From: Deltaproteobacteria bacterium RIFCSPHIGHO2_02_FULL_40_28
Lineage (GTDB): Bacteria > UBA10199 > 2-12-FULL-40-28
Length of the DNA: 64,000 bases
Assembly (NCBI GenBank): GCA_001798135.1
Contig: MGRJ01000031.1
Span: 62,001-126,000, forward strand
Reading direction: 5' to 3'
In this document: positions 53,001-59,820 of the stretch, one piece after another
Numbering within the stretch: the stretch's first letter is position 1
How the letters are laid out: every line of letters begins with the position of its first letter
Position numbers and translations under genes: made by a program
The notes under the pieces: generated by a model
Databases searched by the model: none
What the model was told of the DNA's origin: nothing
What the model saw: the letters and a program-made list of their open reading frames with translations, nothing else

Positions 53001-55379
53001 ACCCACATCCAGTTGCAATCCACTGGGAAGCGCACGACCAGAAACCAATTGGTATTTTCCATCAACACCAATCATATAATCTCTGCCCGCCTCCGGTCCT
53101 ACTTGCAACACATGGGCTTCTACTGCTCTTCCATTGAGATTCAAAGAATAGCGACCATCACCTAAGTAATTTACCTTAAAGCTATACTTGGTATCTTCTG
53201 TCTCCCTATTAATCACATCAACAGCAAAGCTGGTATCTAAAAGCCTGGCAAAGGGGACATGGCCCCTGTTAGATTCGGCCTGATATTCCTTTTGTCGGCC
53301 CAATAAAGTTTCGTGAGCTTTAAAGGCTGCAGCTAAAACAATGCTCAAATCTTTTTCGGGCTGGTTTACCAAACCACCACTCTCTACCAATTCATCTAGT
53401 TTGGTAGTCGTAGCTTCTGTTGATGAATTTTTTCGAAAAGTATCAGACTCTAAGTATTGCAAAATGGCTGCTGCAGGAGTTCTAAATTGGGGAACTCGAA
53501 GCATTTGAAGAGCCACGGCCATTTTATTAATGGCGTCATCTCTATTTTCACCATGGGCAAAAATATGCATGAATTGCGAATCGGCAAATTCGTGAATTCC
53601 TCCTGGAGCTGCAAAAGAAGTATAGCCCCAAACACCGGGCATATTTCTAAAAGTGATCTCATGGGCACTTCCAGGAGAGGCCCTCCAACCACGGTCGGGA
53701 TCTCGTGCAGTAATACGAACAGCAATCACATGCCCACGCGGTGGAAGAGGTTCTTTGGTATCAAAATCAATGAGGGTATGTCCCCAGGGATCTTCTCCAT
53801 ACAGTCTTCGAATATCAGGAATACGATGAAGACTGGCCCCCATCTCAACATGCAATTGCGCCACAGGAAGATTTACTCCTGTAATCATTTCACTTACAGG
53901 ATGCTCTACTTGTAAACGAGGATTTACTTCTAAAAAGAAAGCTTCGTTGTCTACGGTGCTATATAAATTTTCAATGGTGCCTGCATTTTGGTAGCCCACC
54001 ATTTTCATGGCAGCCACAGCAGATCGACGCATTTTTAAACGTTCATCTTCATGCAATCCAATAGGTGGACCTTCTTCAATTACTTTTTGAAAGTCTTTTT
54101 GAGTAGAACAATCTCGTTCGTACAAAACAATGGCCTGCCCATGCTTATCGGCCAAGCCTTGCAGCTCGATGTGCCGGGCATTGGGAATAAAAGCCATGAT
54201 TAACACAGGGCCCGCTACTTCGGCTTGAGTTTGCGTAAAAAGTTTTCGGATTTCCTCGTCGAGTGTTGCTGGATCTTCAATTAATTTTTCAAGCTTACGA
54301 ATTCCCTTTCCTCCTCCTCCAAACACAGCTTTAAACATAAAGGGAACTTGAATATTTTTTTCACGAATAACGCGCACGGCATCATCAGCAGTAGTAACCG
54401 TTGAGAGGGCATAAATTTCAGGGGGAATATTGGTTACATCCTCAATGCGACCTTCTAAACCAAATCCACTCCAAGGAGCAATACGCATGCCGGCCTTGCC
54501 GCCAACCAATAAGGCAGAAGCCTTGTCTCCAAAGGCATTCATGGCGCATGCTCGGGGACCAATAAAGCCAATTCCAAGTTCATCTAAACGCGTAGGTAAT
54601 GCTGGATTTTCAGAAGCAAAGCCCCAACCAGGCCACACAGCATCAACTCCATGGGTATGGGCTAAATCTACAATCAAATCGACATTAGAAAAATTATTAG
54701 CGGGACCTCCATCGGGTACTAAAGCAATTTCACAGCCCAGGGTTGCTGCTAAACGAATAAACTCGGCATTGGCTTTTAAATCCTGGGCTGTCACCATGAT
54801 GACAAACTTGATTTCATCAGGGTGCCCAAAGGTTTCGTAAGACCATTGCCAGATAGAACGAATAAACTTGGCAGCAGCCATGCCTGAGTTTGCAATTAAA
54901 ATTTTGCTTATGGGTTTTTCTGCACCAATAAAACTTGAATATTCATCAATGGAATTAAAACGACGGGAAGGGCTAATACTAACCACTCTTGGAATCGGAA
55001 ACAAATTTGCAGGTACTACAAATATCCCTTCTTGGCTAAGTGCAGCTTGAGGCATAGACCACTTGGGAAATGCTAGATCCAAGGAAGATAAATCACTGGG
55101 AATGGCAAGAGGAAAAACAACAACATCAGTATCAACAACAGTAATGCCATGTAAGTAAGCCTCTAAGGCTTGTTTCGCTGCTGCTCTTGGACCTTCTTCA
55201 CCAGAAGTTCCGGCAAGAATAGTACCTAATTTTCTGATAATATCGGCAGGGGCAACCCAGTCTGTTGGATTACCTAATCCAAGGCTCTCACTTGCAGGGG
55301 CAAGAGCCACTTCAAGAGAGATTACTTCTCCTGAAACTTCTCCTGCAATGATTCTTCTCCAAGTTGCACTATCCGCCAT
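47016..55379 (-). CDS. Eukaryote-type multidomain acetyl-CoA carboxylase
   Basis: This single 2787-aa chain makes malonyl-CoA from acetyl-CoA, bicarbonate and ATP. The order is as in eukaryotic ACC. Biotin carboxylase comes first (about 158-640; ISKILIANSGMAAAKFIRS, GGGGKGIRK near 351, FLEVNPRLQVEHPVSE near 483). A biotin carrier follows (about 812-880; biotinyl Lys840 in EAMKAV, where EVMKM is usual). Then come a long central region (about 885-1600) and carboxyltransferase (about 1620-2195; VAANSGARIGVFEE, GVENLRGSGTIAGEASKAY, NWRGFSGGVDNM, PPFGELRGGAWVV). The last ~590 residues are an extra tail with repeat-encoded Pro/Gly linkers. Bacteria normally use four separate subunits. I chose the ATG at 55379 because GAGGG lies five bases upstream. 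The in-frame TTG at 55391 is less likely. Confidence 0.9.
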   Translation of the reverse strand: MADSATWRRIIAGEVSGEVISLEVALAPASESLGLGNPTDWVAPADIIRKLGTILAGTSGEEGPRAAAKQALEAYLHGITVVDTDVVVFPLAIPSDLSSLDLAFPKWSMPQAALSQEGIFVVPANLFPIPRVVSISPSRRFNSIDEYSSFIGAEKPISKILIANSGMAAAKFIRSIWQWSYETFGHPDEIKFVIMVTAQDLKANAEFIRLAATLGCEIALVPDGGPANNFSNVDLIVDLAHTHGVDAVWPGWGFASENPALPTRLDELGIGFIGPRACAMNAFGDKASALLVGGKAGMRIAPWSGFGLEGRIEDVTNIPPEIYALSTVTTADDAVRVIREKNIQVPFMFKAVFGGGGKGIRKLEKLIEDPATLDEEIRKLFTQTQAEVAGPVLIMAFIPNARHIELQGLADKHGQAIVLYERDCSTQKDFQKVIEEGPPIGLHEDERLKMRRSAVAAMKMVGYQNAGTIENLYSTVDNEAFFLEVNPRLQVEHPVSEMITGVNLPVAQLHVEMGASLHRIPDIRRLYGEDPWGHTLIDFDTKEPLPPRGHVIAVRITARDPDRGWRASPGSAHEITFRNMPGVWGYTSFAAPGGIHEFADSQFMHIFAHGENRDDAINKMAVALQMLRVPQFRTPAAAILQYLESDTFRKNSSTEATTTKLDELVESGGLVNQPEKDLSIVLAAAFKAHETLLGRQKEYQAESNRGHVPFARLLDTSFAVDVINRETEDTKYSFKVNYLGDGRYSLNLNGRAVEAHVLQVGPEAGRDYMIGVDGKYQLVSGRALPSGLQLDVGWKTVFFPNEYDPSKILAEAPGKFIRYLVPNGSEVKKGMPIIEYEAMKAVSQMVALEDGILSYTIAPNTGVVAGDLLANIDLKEPDKVKKAVLFADQLRAMASPLKVGESLRSQYEWAYNQARQILGGFGPDSGMENLASLVINQLFTALENPRLPIEQFNYFYSVYQGSLPRTVREQLRSLVDAYAAGLAASPPPAFPSADILQIIARYEAGDQLARDSAREVQSLIERGDLKEAEREEKQAEILKAKQEAFKMAAKPFQELAENYKEGIAGNRNRVIRGLFAEFTKVEQAFQGKTYYRATVELKREKTIDVHAYSQAHNEIYMWEDAEAKSKKDKPVLKRNIFIAALMEQVSQKGLVGDLTGSLVGVKSLRGKAFDPLAHKAAQAILRNRQVGIEEGIRQVRSRILEINRSRPELRDGLIAALVGEHRSLFQLVVPHLFDTDPAVIDTALQVYVKRAYRGHEFSRIETHGYPLVGGGETQAVVWNYRSARAVRGRDARSGSMMVFQNQEQLERNWNMVLESFVGVPSGTERTLNLVLKEAPQGDEKAILAALQKIVDAQKNKFESYNINRMSFIINKPGVYPAFYTFRKDLSWKEDVIVRHMEPALAYTLTPNRMSWFDVQALPVPNHQIHLYYGREKVVNIRSGEGDPIWGRAVDQKPIKDKDRDSRFFVRHVVRGAKVRRNGIGAEQVIFIPRVEEAFSESLDAMEMTLRKGSPYDKTTFNQVFLNVSDPIDLETTNVAHVIQTIYERNLGRLKELRVGMVEVKLLLKDGNPAPKPYLFVASNPSGHKLEVHGYEEVTNGTTGQITYRALTFGAHDLGGKDRDTPYTPLDKIDKRRLFAQSRGQTYAYDIPKLIETADPSTVVSAVEMVVDRHGNLVSTSRPAGQNTVGMVAFKVTLCTPEFPEGRDIIIATNDFNIDYGSFSEAEDEVYQKASEYARKSGLPFLYVAANSGARIGVFEELKKAKKYALNDSSNPAQGGYVYLTEEQYPKFAEEILAEQITVEGETRWKITGIKDGPDGIGVENLRGSGTIAGEASKAYDEGLTFTYVMGLNVGIGAYISRLNRRVIQKRGTAMMLTGKDMMNELMGDEYYTDNQEFGGVNIHAANGNTRTVVEDDIAGMKTFLDWISFIPKVKGGELLIVKNTDPVNRTNLWKPLDPAMVYDPRFLIRGGPTPVAKEGTIAFEGEYAPGFLDEGSFKEDMGEWAKSVVTGRARWGGIPVAVLTPELRSTQKVIPADAAMRASSERRVDQAGKVWWSDSAWKTAEFMGDARREGLPLVVLPNWRGFSGGVDNMFDHILKYGSFIVDELRQYDAPVMIMLPPFGELRGGAWVVVDPTINHQDQATFWAESTSRGNVLEAGATARLKIWGKDDEFLKAKMRECDDAIIELESQLARVPADSGQTTGFKEQIAAREKILLPVYRSIATQFADAHDVPERMLTKGVINRIVDWKDFRSEGHQWLARSVAFDQLRKALLQASGRDGDTGEFNLTPVEAREKIRGWFNEDMATRGNPGRTNDELWADNAFVENWIQKNTAFLAEKINEAKFGQAVTLMERARGLLEMLPKPMRGRLSAVMGAESLAEGLLALVRTPPSGGPASSAPAGDPPPGDPPTEGQTQGFAPTVTTLAPDVGGDPRVAPVTLVTPVTVAQALGWVEKEQVNGAYVFSSTRHVRISVHDDGKIIRFSQVKTPSQSKGINKPIGIPFFTQQNIFERVRAAFPQVTHIVVAYEKTPEIFEGNTVLYRNGSSGFGEVAKSQRGPIYVKAGLANGVTPPERPSPGSGGGLPAEGQVPTREQGGSRGVEPTDRVGAGSQPVHDSGAGLEPAPTDSPLGLAIGGEVLGGLSAVSGANALSLAPRLVFLETPEERASRAATRGIYTEWVVQTARELLDTLGFHDLAIPTEMDQTPLAEVIAAVDADLGAEFAEMDIIPAEMELALRAAVQAENMEALAVIAEELEPARAGLEPAPTNGARGANVYQLARRRGEMTWVKAKI
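47092..48157. repeat. In-frame interspersed repeats in the carboxylase tail
   Basis: Copies of the GTAGGGGC/GCCCCTAC family at 47092-47126, 47517-47574 (two units) and 48079-48157 (two units) are translated in frame, giving peptides such as GLEPAPT, GAGSQPVHD and EGQTQGFAPT in the Pro-rich C-terminal tail. They avoid the catalytic domains. Confidence 0.8.
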
Positions 55380-55393
55380 AACATCCCTCAAAC

Positions 55394-55420
55394 AAAAAAA
55401 AGGGAGGTTACAACCTCCCC
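55394..55420 (-). terminator. Terminator-like hairpin in the leader of the carboxylase gene (attenuator candidate)
   Basis: On the minus strand GGGAGGT, a TGTA loop and ACCTCCC are followed by eight T. It lies 15 bases upstream of the ATG at 55379. No minus-strand gene lies upstream (the neighbours bolA and grxD are on the plus strand), so it stands in the carboxylase leader. A TTGACA box lies upstream (55458-55463), without a convincing -10. Confidence 0.6.
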
Positions 55421-55552
55421 TTTGATCTTAAGGCCGTTAACAAAAATAATACTTTCTTGTCAACAAAATCCTCCATAATCGTTGATTTTTTTGACGTTTT
55501 ATTCTTCTGAAGGCATTCTTGACTTTAGACCGAGGGCTTGCTATCTGGCTCC

Positions 55553-55804
55553 ATGGCCATTGAAATCTCGGTTTTAACCCATTTGATTGAAAAAGCCCTT
55601 CCAGGAGCCAAAATTATGGTAAAAGATCTTGTAGGAGATGGAGATCATCTTCAAGCCACGGTTATTGCTACTCAATTTGAGGGCAAAACTCTTTTAGAGC
55701 AGCATAAAATGGTCCTAAATCCCTTAAAGGAAAACTTGAAGGAACGTTTGCATGCTTTGAGTGTAAAAACATATACTCTCGATCAATGGAACAAAAATAA
55801 ATAA
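55553..55804 (+). CDS. bolA: BolA family protein
   Basis: The 83-aa product has the BolA class II KH-like fold (KALPGAKIMVKDLVGDGDHLQATVIATQFEGKTLLEQHKMV), with a conserved His in the GDGDH loop that can ligate a [2Fe-2S] cluster together with a monothiol glutaredoxin. It is followed 9 bases later by the glutaredoxin gene, and the pair probably handles iron-sulfur cluster transfer or iron sensing. The frame opens at a TTG (55538), but the ATG at 55553 matches the family start. Confidence 0.88.
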   Translation: MAIEISVLTHLIEKALPGAKIMVKDLVGDGDHLQATVIATQFEGKTLLEQHKMVLNPLKENLKERLHALSVKTYTLDQWNKNK

Positions 55805-55813
55805 GGAGGAAAC

Positions 55814-56134
55814 ATGAGTGATGTTCAATCCACTATTCAAAAAATAATTAAAGAAAATCCTGTTGTTGTTTTTATGAAGGGAACTCCCGAGTCTCCCCAA
55901 TGTGGTTTTTCAGCCCAAACCATTCATTGTTTCCAAGCTGTTGGAGCCCCTGTAAAAGGAGTTAATGTTTTGGCAGATCCTGCCATCAGACAAGGCATTA
56001 AAGATTTAACCCAGTGGCCAACCATTCCCCAAATTTTCATCAAAGGTGAATTTATTGGTGGCTGCGATATCGTTACCGAAATGTATGAACGCGGGGAATT
56101 AAAAACAAAAGTAGGAGAGGCATTGGCGAAGTAA
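55814..56134 (+). CDS. grxD: Monothiol glutaredoxin, CGFS type
   Basis: The 106-aa product has the monothiol active site CGFS (SPQCGFSAQTI, about residue 30), the WPTIPQIFIKGEFIGGCDIVTEM glutathione-binding region, and normal length. Such Grx4-type proteins bind a [2Fe-2S] cluster with glutathione and partner with BolA. A GGAGGA ribosome site precedes the ATG. It is co-directional with bolA. Confidence 0.93.
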   Translation: MSDVQSTIQKIIKENPVVVFMKGTPESPQCGFSAQTIHCFQAVGAPVKGVNVLADPAIRQGIKDLTQWPTIPQIFIKGEFIGGCDIVTEMYERGELKTKVGEALAK

Positions 56135-56149
56135 TAAAGCGGGGCACAG

Positions 56150-56345
56150 GTTCAATGTCATCCTGAACCCTTCACCTGTCATCCTGACAATTAAAATTCC
56201 CCTCTCCCCTTGGGGGAGAGGGTGCAGGGTGAGGGGTAATTCAAAATTTTCACCCTCTCCCTAACCCTCCCCCCTCTTAACATTAAGAGGGGGTAACGGT
56301 TTTCCTTTTCTTACCCCCTCTTAGAATAAGAGGGGGGAGGGGGAG
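56150..56345. repeat. Repeat block between grxD and the ferritin-like gene
   Basis: GTCATCCTGA-type fragments (56156-56190) are followed by several CCCCTCTCCC/CCCTCCCCCC units (56196-56345) with TTAACATTAAGAGGGGG hairpins. The plus- and minus-strand genes converge here, so the stems may also stop transcription. Confidence 0.75.
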
Positions 56346-56927
56346 TTATCCCCGTATTTCTTTTTCAAGACTCCCACAAAACGTTTCAAAAAGTTTAGCT
56401 TCGAGTGTAAGGCAAGGTTCTAAACTTTTTATTTTTCCTTCAGATAAAATTTTCTTAACTTTTGCTTCAATGGTAATACGGTGATTAGTTTCTTCGTTGA
56501 TAATCCCCTCTAATTCTTCTCGCACAAGGGTTTCCTTGGTAATTTTTTGATACAAGGGGTACAGGGCCATAGCTCGCCTCTCAATCAAACAAGTTACAAA
56601 AGCATAATTGGTGAAAGTGTTATTACATCCTAAATGCTCTTCAATAAGCTGGCATACCGAATGATCGAGCATTTGAAAATAACTTACAGCTTCATCAGCA
56701 CACAGATACCCTGGGTTTTCTCCACCTAAAGCCTCACTCATTTTTTTCAAAACATAGGCATGGCGGGTTTCATCATGAAAATGTTCCATGATAGCCAAAC
56801 TTGGATGATCCTGACAAACAGTTTTACTAATTTTACGCGCCCCAATGTGTTCTAAAAGTGAAAGTGTATTAAGCCATCTGGCTTCCAAAGCTCGATGGCT
56901 TGTGATTTTTGCTAGAAGGGTTTGCAT
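56346..56927 (-). CDS. Ferritin-like di-iron protein
   Basis: This 193-aa, mainly helical protein has two spaced E-x-x-H-type motifs (HFHDETRHAYVLKK, about 49-62; IINEETNHRITIEAK, about 142-156). Additional Glu residues lie in helices one (LSLLEHIGARK) and three (CLIERRAMALYP). Together they give the four-helix di-iron site of the ferritin-like superfamily. The subfamily and substrate are unknown: it could be an oxygenase, a peroxide scavenger or a tRNA-hydroxylase relative. It lies 34 bases downstream of rpsT. Confidence 0.65.
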   Translation of the reverse strand: MQTLLAKITSHRALEARWLNTLSLLEHIGARKISKTVCQDHPSLAIMEHFHDETRHAYVLKKMSEALGGENPGYLCADEAVSYFQMLDHSVCQLIEEHLGCNNTFTNYAFVTCLIERRAMALYPLYQKITKETLVREELEGIINEETNHRITIEAKVKKILSEGKIKSLEPCLTLEAKLFETFCGSLEKEIRG

Positions 56928-56961
56928 CGAAGGATGCTTTAAACTCTTTAGTTTGTAAATG

Positions 56962-57216
56962 TCAAGACAGGGAATTAACGAAACGAGTTACCAAGGAAAC
57001 ACGACGAGCAGCTGTGTTTTTATGCAAAACATGCTTGGCAGCTGCTTTGTGATAAACACTCATCATTTCTGGAAGTAACTTTAAGGCTTCTGCCTTAGTA
57101 GAAATGGCTTTAAGCTTCTTGTGTAAAACCTTAATACCCGATTTCACAGTGTTATTACGAGCACGTCTCTTGCGAGATTGACGATGTCTTTTTAATGCGG
57201 ATGCATGTTCGGCCAT
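56962..57216 (-). CDS. rpsT: 30S ribosomal protein S20
   Basis: The 84-aa basic helical protein begins MAEHASALKRHRQSRKRRARNNTVKSGIKVL and ends AAKHVLHKNTAARRVSLVTRFVNSL, the standard S20 pattern that binds 16S rRNA. The frame stays open to 57249, but the extra 11 residues do not belong to the family. The upstream region contains a large hairpin (57301-57446). Confidence 0.94.
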   Translation of the reverse strand: MAEHASALKRHRQSRKRRARNNTVKSGIKVLHKKLKAISTKAEALKLLPEMMSVYHKAAAKHVLHKNTAARRVSLVTRFVNSLS

Positions 57217-57300
57217 AAGGGGGTGTTCGTAACGCATTTCAGAAAACATGTCAAGACGTGTGTGGCGGGTCCTGCTATTTAAGTCGGGTTACTCGGCTGA

Positions 57301-57446
57301 AAAAAGCTGGGATATTTTCTGCAAAAGCCGCAGTCTTTCAAGACATCGAGTCTTGAAAGCTGCTTGCTCTCGCCGATTTGTTTTATTTCTCCGCAAGGAC
57401 AAATCGGCTCCGAGACACTTTTGACAGAAAATACCCCAGCTTTTTT
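57301..57446. repeat. 146-bp cloverleaf-like inverted repeat between rpsT and kdd
   Basis: The outer arms AAAAAAGCTGGG.TATTTTCTG and CAGAAAATA.CCCAGCTTTTTT pair over ~20 bp. Inside are two perfect 10-bp hairpins, CTTTCAAGAC/GTCTTGAAAG and GCCGATTTGT/ACAAATCGGC. The flanking genes diverge, so it does not follow a gene end. The overall plan recalls elements A and B, but the core sequence differs. Confidence 0.75.
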
Positions 57447-57518
57447 CACATCATTGATTTTTCACCTCTACACGTCTCCACTTGTTGCTTCATGGATATC
57501 CGTGTTAAAATGTGAGGT

Positions 57519-58541
57519 ATGAATTTTAGAGTAGGTGGACATTTGCTGGGCTTACATCGGGTACAAAAACCAAGTGGTTTTTTGCCACAGGCTGCGAAGT
57601 GCCTTGATGCCTCCCTTCCCCCTTACGAAAACGAAATTACCGTTAAAGTAAGTATGCTTCAAATTGATTCTGCAAGTTTTAAAAACCTGCAAAATAAAGG
57701 CACAAGTATAGCCACACAAATTTGTGACATCGTTTCCAAGAGTGGAAAAATGCACAATCCCGAAACAAATTCGGGCGGAGTTTTTTTAGGAAATGTAAGT
57801 TACGTGGGATCTAAACATTCCCTTCATCAAAAAATTCATGAGGGAGATTCTGTAATTTCTCTTGTTTCTTTAAGCCTCACTCCCCTTCACATCGAAAAAG
57901 TGATCGAAGTTGATTTTGATCGTGAACGAGTTTTGATTGATGGGCATGCCATTATTTTTGAAAGTGGAATGATCTCGCTGATTCCCAAAAATTTTAAAGA
58001 AGGCGTAGCCCTTGCAGCCCTTGATATTTGCGGAGCACCCGCTCAAACAAAACGTCTGGTTAAAAAAGGAGATACACTTCTTGTTTTGGGTTTAGGAAAA
58101 GCAGGTAAAACCATTGCCCTTCAAGGAGAATTAAATGGTGCACATGTTTTAGGAATTGATCCTGATCCAGAAGCTGTTTTGTGGTGCCAAAAAAATTTAA
58201 AAGGTACGTTTGAAAAGTTAGACGCCACCAATCCTGTTTCCGTTTTGGAATGGGTGGAATCTAAAAACAGGCGAAGCCTGTTGCCAGACATAGTTATCTC
58301 CGCAGTTAATGCTCCTGGTTGTGAGATAAGTGCTATTCTTCCGGTTAAACAAGGGGGGCAGGTTCTTTTTTTTGGAATGAATACTTCTTTTGGGCGTGCT
58401 GTGCTAGGCGCTGAAGGGATTGGGAAAGATGTAACCCTGTTGATGGGAAATGGTTATGTACCCGGGCATGCAGATTTGATGTTTAATTTATTGCAGGACC
58501 ACAAAGTTTTACGAGAATGGTTTGAAGAAAAATTTGGATAA
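57519..58541 (+). CDS. kdd: L-erythro-3,5-diaminohexanoate dehydrogenase
   Basis: Kdd oxidatively deaminates 3,5-diaminohexanoate to 5-amino-3-oxohexanoate in lysine fermentation. The 340-aa product has an alcohol-dehydrogenase-like layout. A Rossmann motif (TLLVLGLGKAGKTIALQGELNGAHVLGIDPD, about 189-220) and the opening RVGGHLLGLHRVQKPSGFLPQAA are typical of Kdd. It is the first of six co-directional lysine-fermentation genes, which fixes the call. GAGGT precedes the ATG. Confidence 0.92.
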   Translation: MNFRVGGHLLGLHRVQKPSGFLPQAAKCLDASLPPYENEITVKVSMLQIDSASFKNLQNKGTSIATQICDIVSKSGKMHNPETNSGGVFLGNVSYVGSKHSLHQKIHEGDSVISLVSLSLTPLHIEKVIEVDFDRERVLIDGHAIIFESGMISLIPKNFKEGVALAALDICGAPAQTKRLVKKGDTLLVLGLGKAGKTIALQGELNGAHVLGIDPDPEAVLWCQKNLKGTFEKLDATNPVSVLEWVESKNRRSLLPDIVISAVNAPGCEISAILPVKQGGQVLFFGMNTSFGRAVLGAEGIGKDVTLLMGNGYVPGHADLMFNLLQDHKVLREWFEEKFG

Positions 58542-58581
58542 CCATGTATTGTCATTGCGATGACGTTTATGGAGAAATATC

Positions 58582-59784
58582 ATGGATCAAGTACAAAATA
58601 TTCAAACAAGCGTTCTAAAAAATCAGGAAAACCTGTACTGGCAACGTTTTAAACGCTGGGCCAAGGTGACAGAAAAAGAATGGAACGATTGGCATTGGCA
58701 GTATCAAAACTTGATTACCACTCCCGAAGAATTTATCGAACTTTTTCCAGAATTTGAAAATGAGGTAGCTGATATTCGTTCTACTTTGGGAAAATATAAA
58801 TTTACTTCAACACCCTACTACATGGCCCTCATTGACAAAAATAATCCCGAATGTCCCATTAAGCTTCAAGCTGTACCCAGCAAACTTGAAATGCACATTA
58901 CACCAGGAGTGGATCAACGTGATCCTTTAAATGAAGATAAAGATATGCCTGTACCTGGCCTGGTGCATCGTTATCCCGATCGTGTGCTTTTTTTAATCAC
59001 TGAAATTTGTTCTCTCTATTGTCGCTTTTGTACGCGAAGACGTGTTATTTTAGAAAAACAAAGCCATATCGACAGACAAATTGATATGGGAATTGATTAT
59101 ATTAGAACTCATCCTGAAATTAGGGATGTGATTATTTCAGGGGGCGATGCCCTGGTTGTGGGTGAAAAATTATTAGAATCGGTTATTTCTCGTTTAAGAG
59201 CTATCCCGCATGTCATTACTATTCGTTTAGGTTCACGCATTCCTGTAGTTTGCCCCATGCGTATTACCCCTTCACTTGTTTCCATGCTTAAAAAATATCA
59301 ACCCATCTTTTTTATGACGCACTTTAATCATCCAGCCGAGATTACCCCTGAGGCAAAAAAGGCTTGTGCCCTTTTGGTTGATAATGGTATTCCTATTATG
59401 AACCAAACGGTTTTATTGAGGAAAATCAATAGTTGTCCCGATATTATGAAAGCTTTAAATTATGAATTAATCGGGATGAGGGTAAAACCGTATTATCTTT
59501 ATCAATGTGATTTGTCCGAAGGAATTGGACACTTCCGAACCCCACTTTCAGTGGGGCTAGAAATTATGAAGGCTCTTCGGGGCCACATGTCGGGATTGGC
59601 AATTCCTACGTTTGTGATTGACGCACCGGGTGGCGGAGGGAAGATTCCTATTCTTCCTGATTATGTGGTGAGTCACACAGGTAATAAAATTGTTCTCAAA
59701 AATTACGAGGGAAAAGATTTTACCTACACAGAGCCACCCCAATGGGATTGCCGATGTTCAACATCGGCGTCATTTAAAAAATAA
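58582..59784 (+). CDS. kamA: Lysine 2,3-aminomutase (radical SAM)
   Basis: KamA converts L-lysine to L-beta-lysine using S-adenosylmethionine, PLP and a [4Fe-4S] cluster. The 400-aa chain has the radical-SAM motif CSLYCRFCTRRR (about residues 146-157), the PGVDQRDPLNEDKD stretch, RYPDRVLFLITEIC, and the late VIDAPGGGGKIPI region containing the PLP-binding Lys. The length is normal. It starts 41 bases after kdd and is part of the kam operon. Confidence 0.95.
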   Translation: MDQVQNIQTSVLKNQENLYWQRFKRWAKVTEKEWNDWHWQYQNLITTPEEFIELFPEFENEVADIRSTLGKYKFTSTPYYMALIDKNNPECPIKLQAVPSKLEMHITPGVDQRDPLNEDKDMPVPGLVHRYPDRVLFLITEICSLYCRFCTRRRVILEKQSHIDRQIDMGIDYIRTHPEIRDVIISGGDALVVGEKLLESVISRLRAIPHVITIRLGSRIPVVCPMRITPSLVSMLKKYQPIFFMTHFNHPAEITPEAKKACALLVDNGIPIMNQTVLLRKINSCPDIMKALNYELIGMRVKPYYLYQCDLSEGIGHFRTPLSVGLEIMKALRGHMSGLAIPTFVIDAPGGGGKIPILPDYVVSHTGNKIVLKNYEGKDFTYTEPPQWDCRCSTSASFKK

Positions 59785-59820
59785 AAAATATAAAGGCTTT
59801 TTGCAAAAGCCATTTAATGT

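Noticed and set aside
47016-55379. Propionyl-CoA or long-chain acyl-CoA carboxylase, single chain
   Set aside because: Those are shorter and lack the long central region. The CT motifs and domain order here match eukaryotic ACC.
55435-55463. Full sigma-70 promoter for the carboxylase gene
   Set aside because: TTGACA is present, but the sequence at 17-18 bases (TTAACG/TAACGG) is a poor -10 box, so I did not list it as a promoter.
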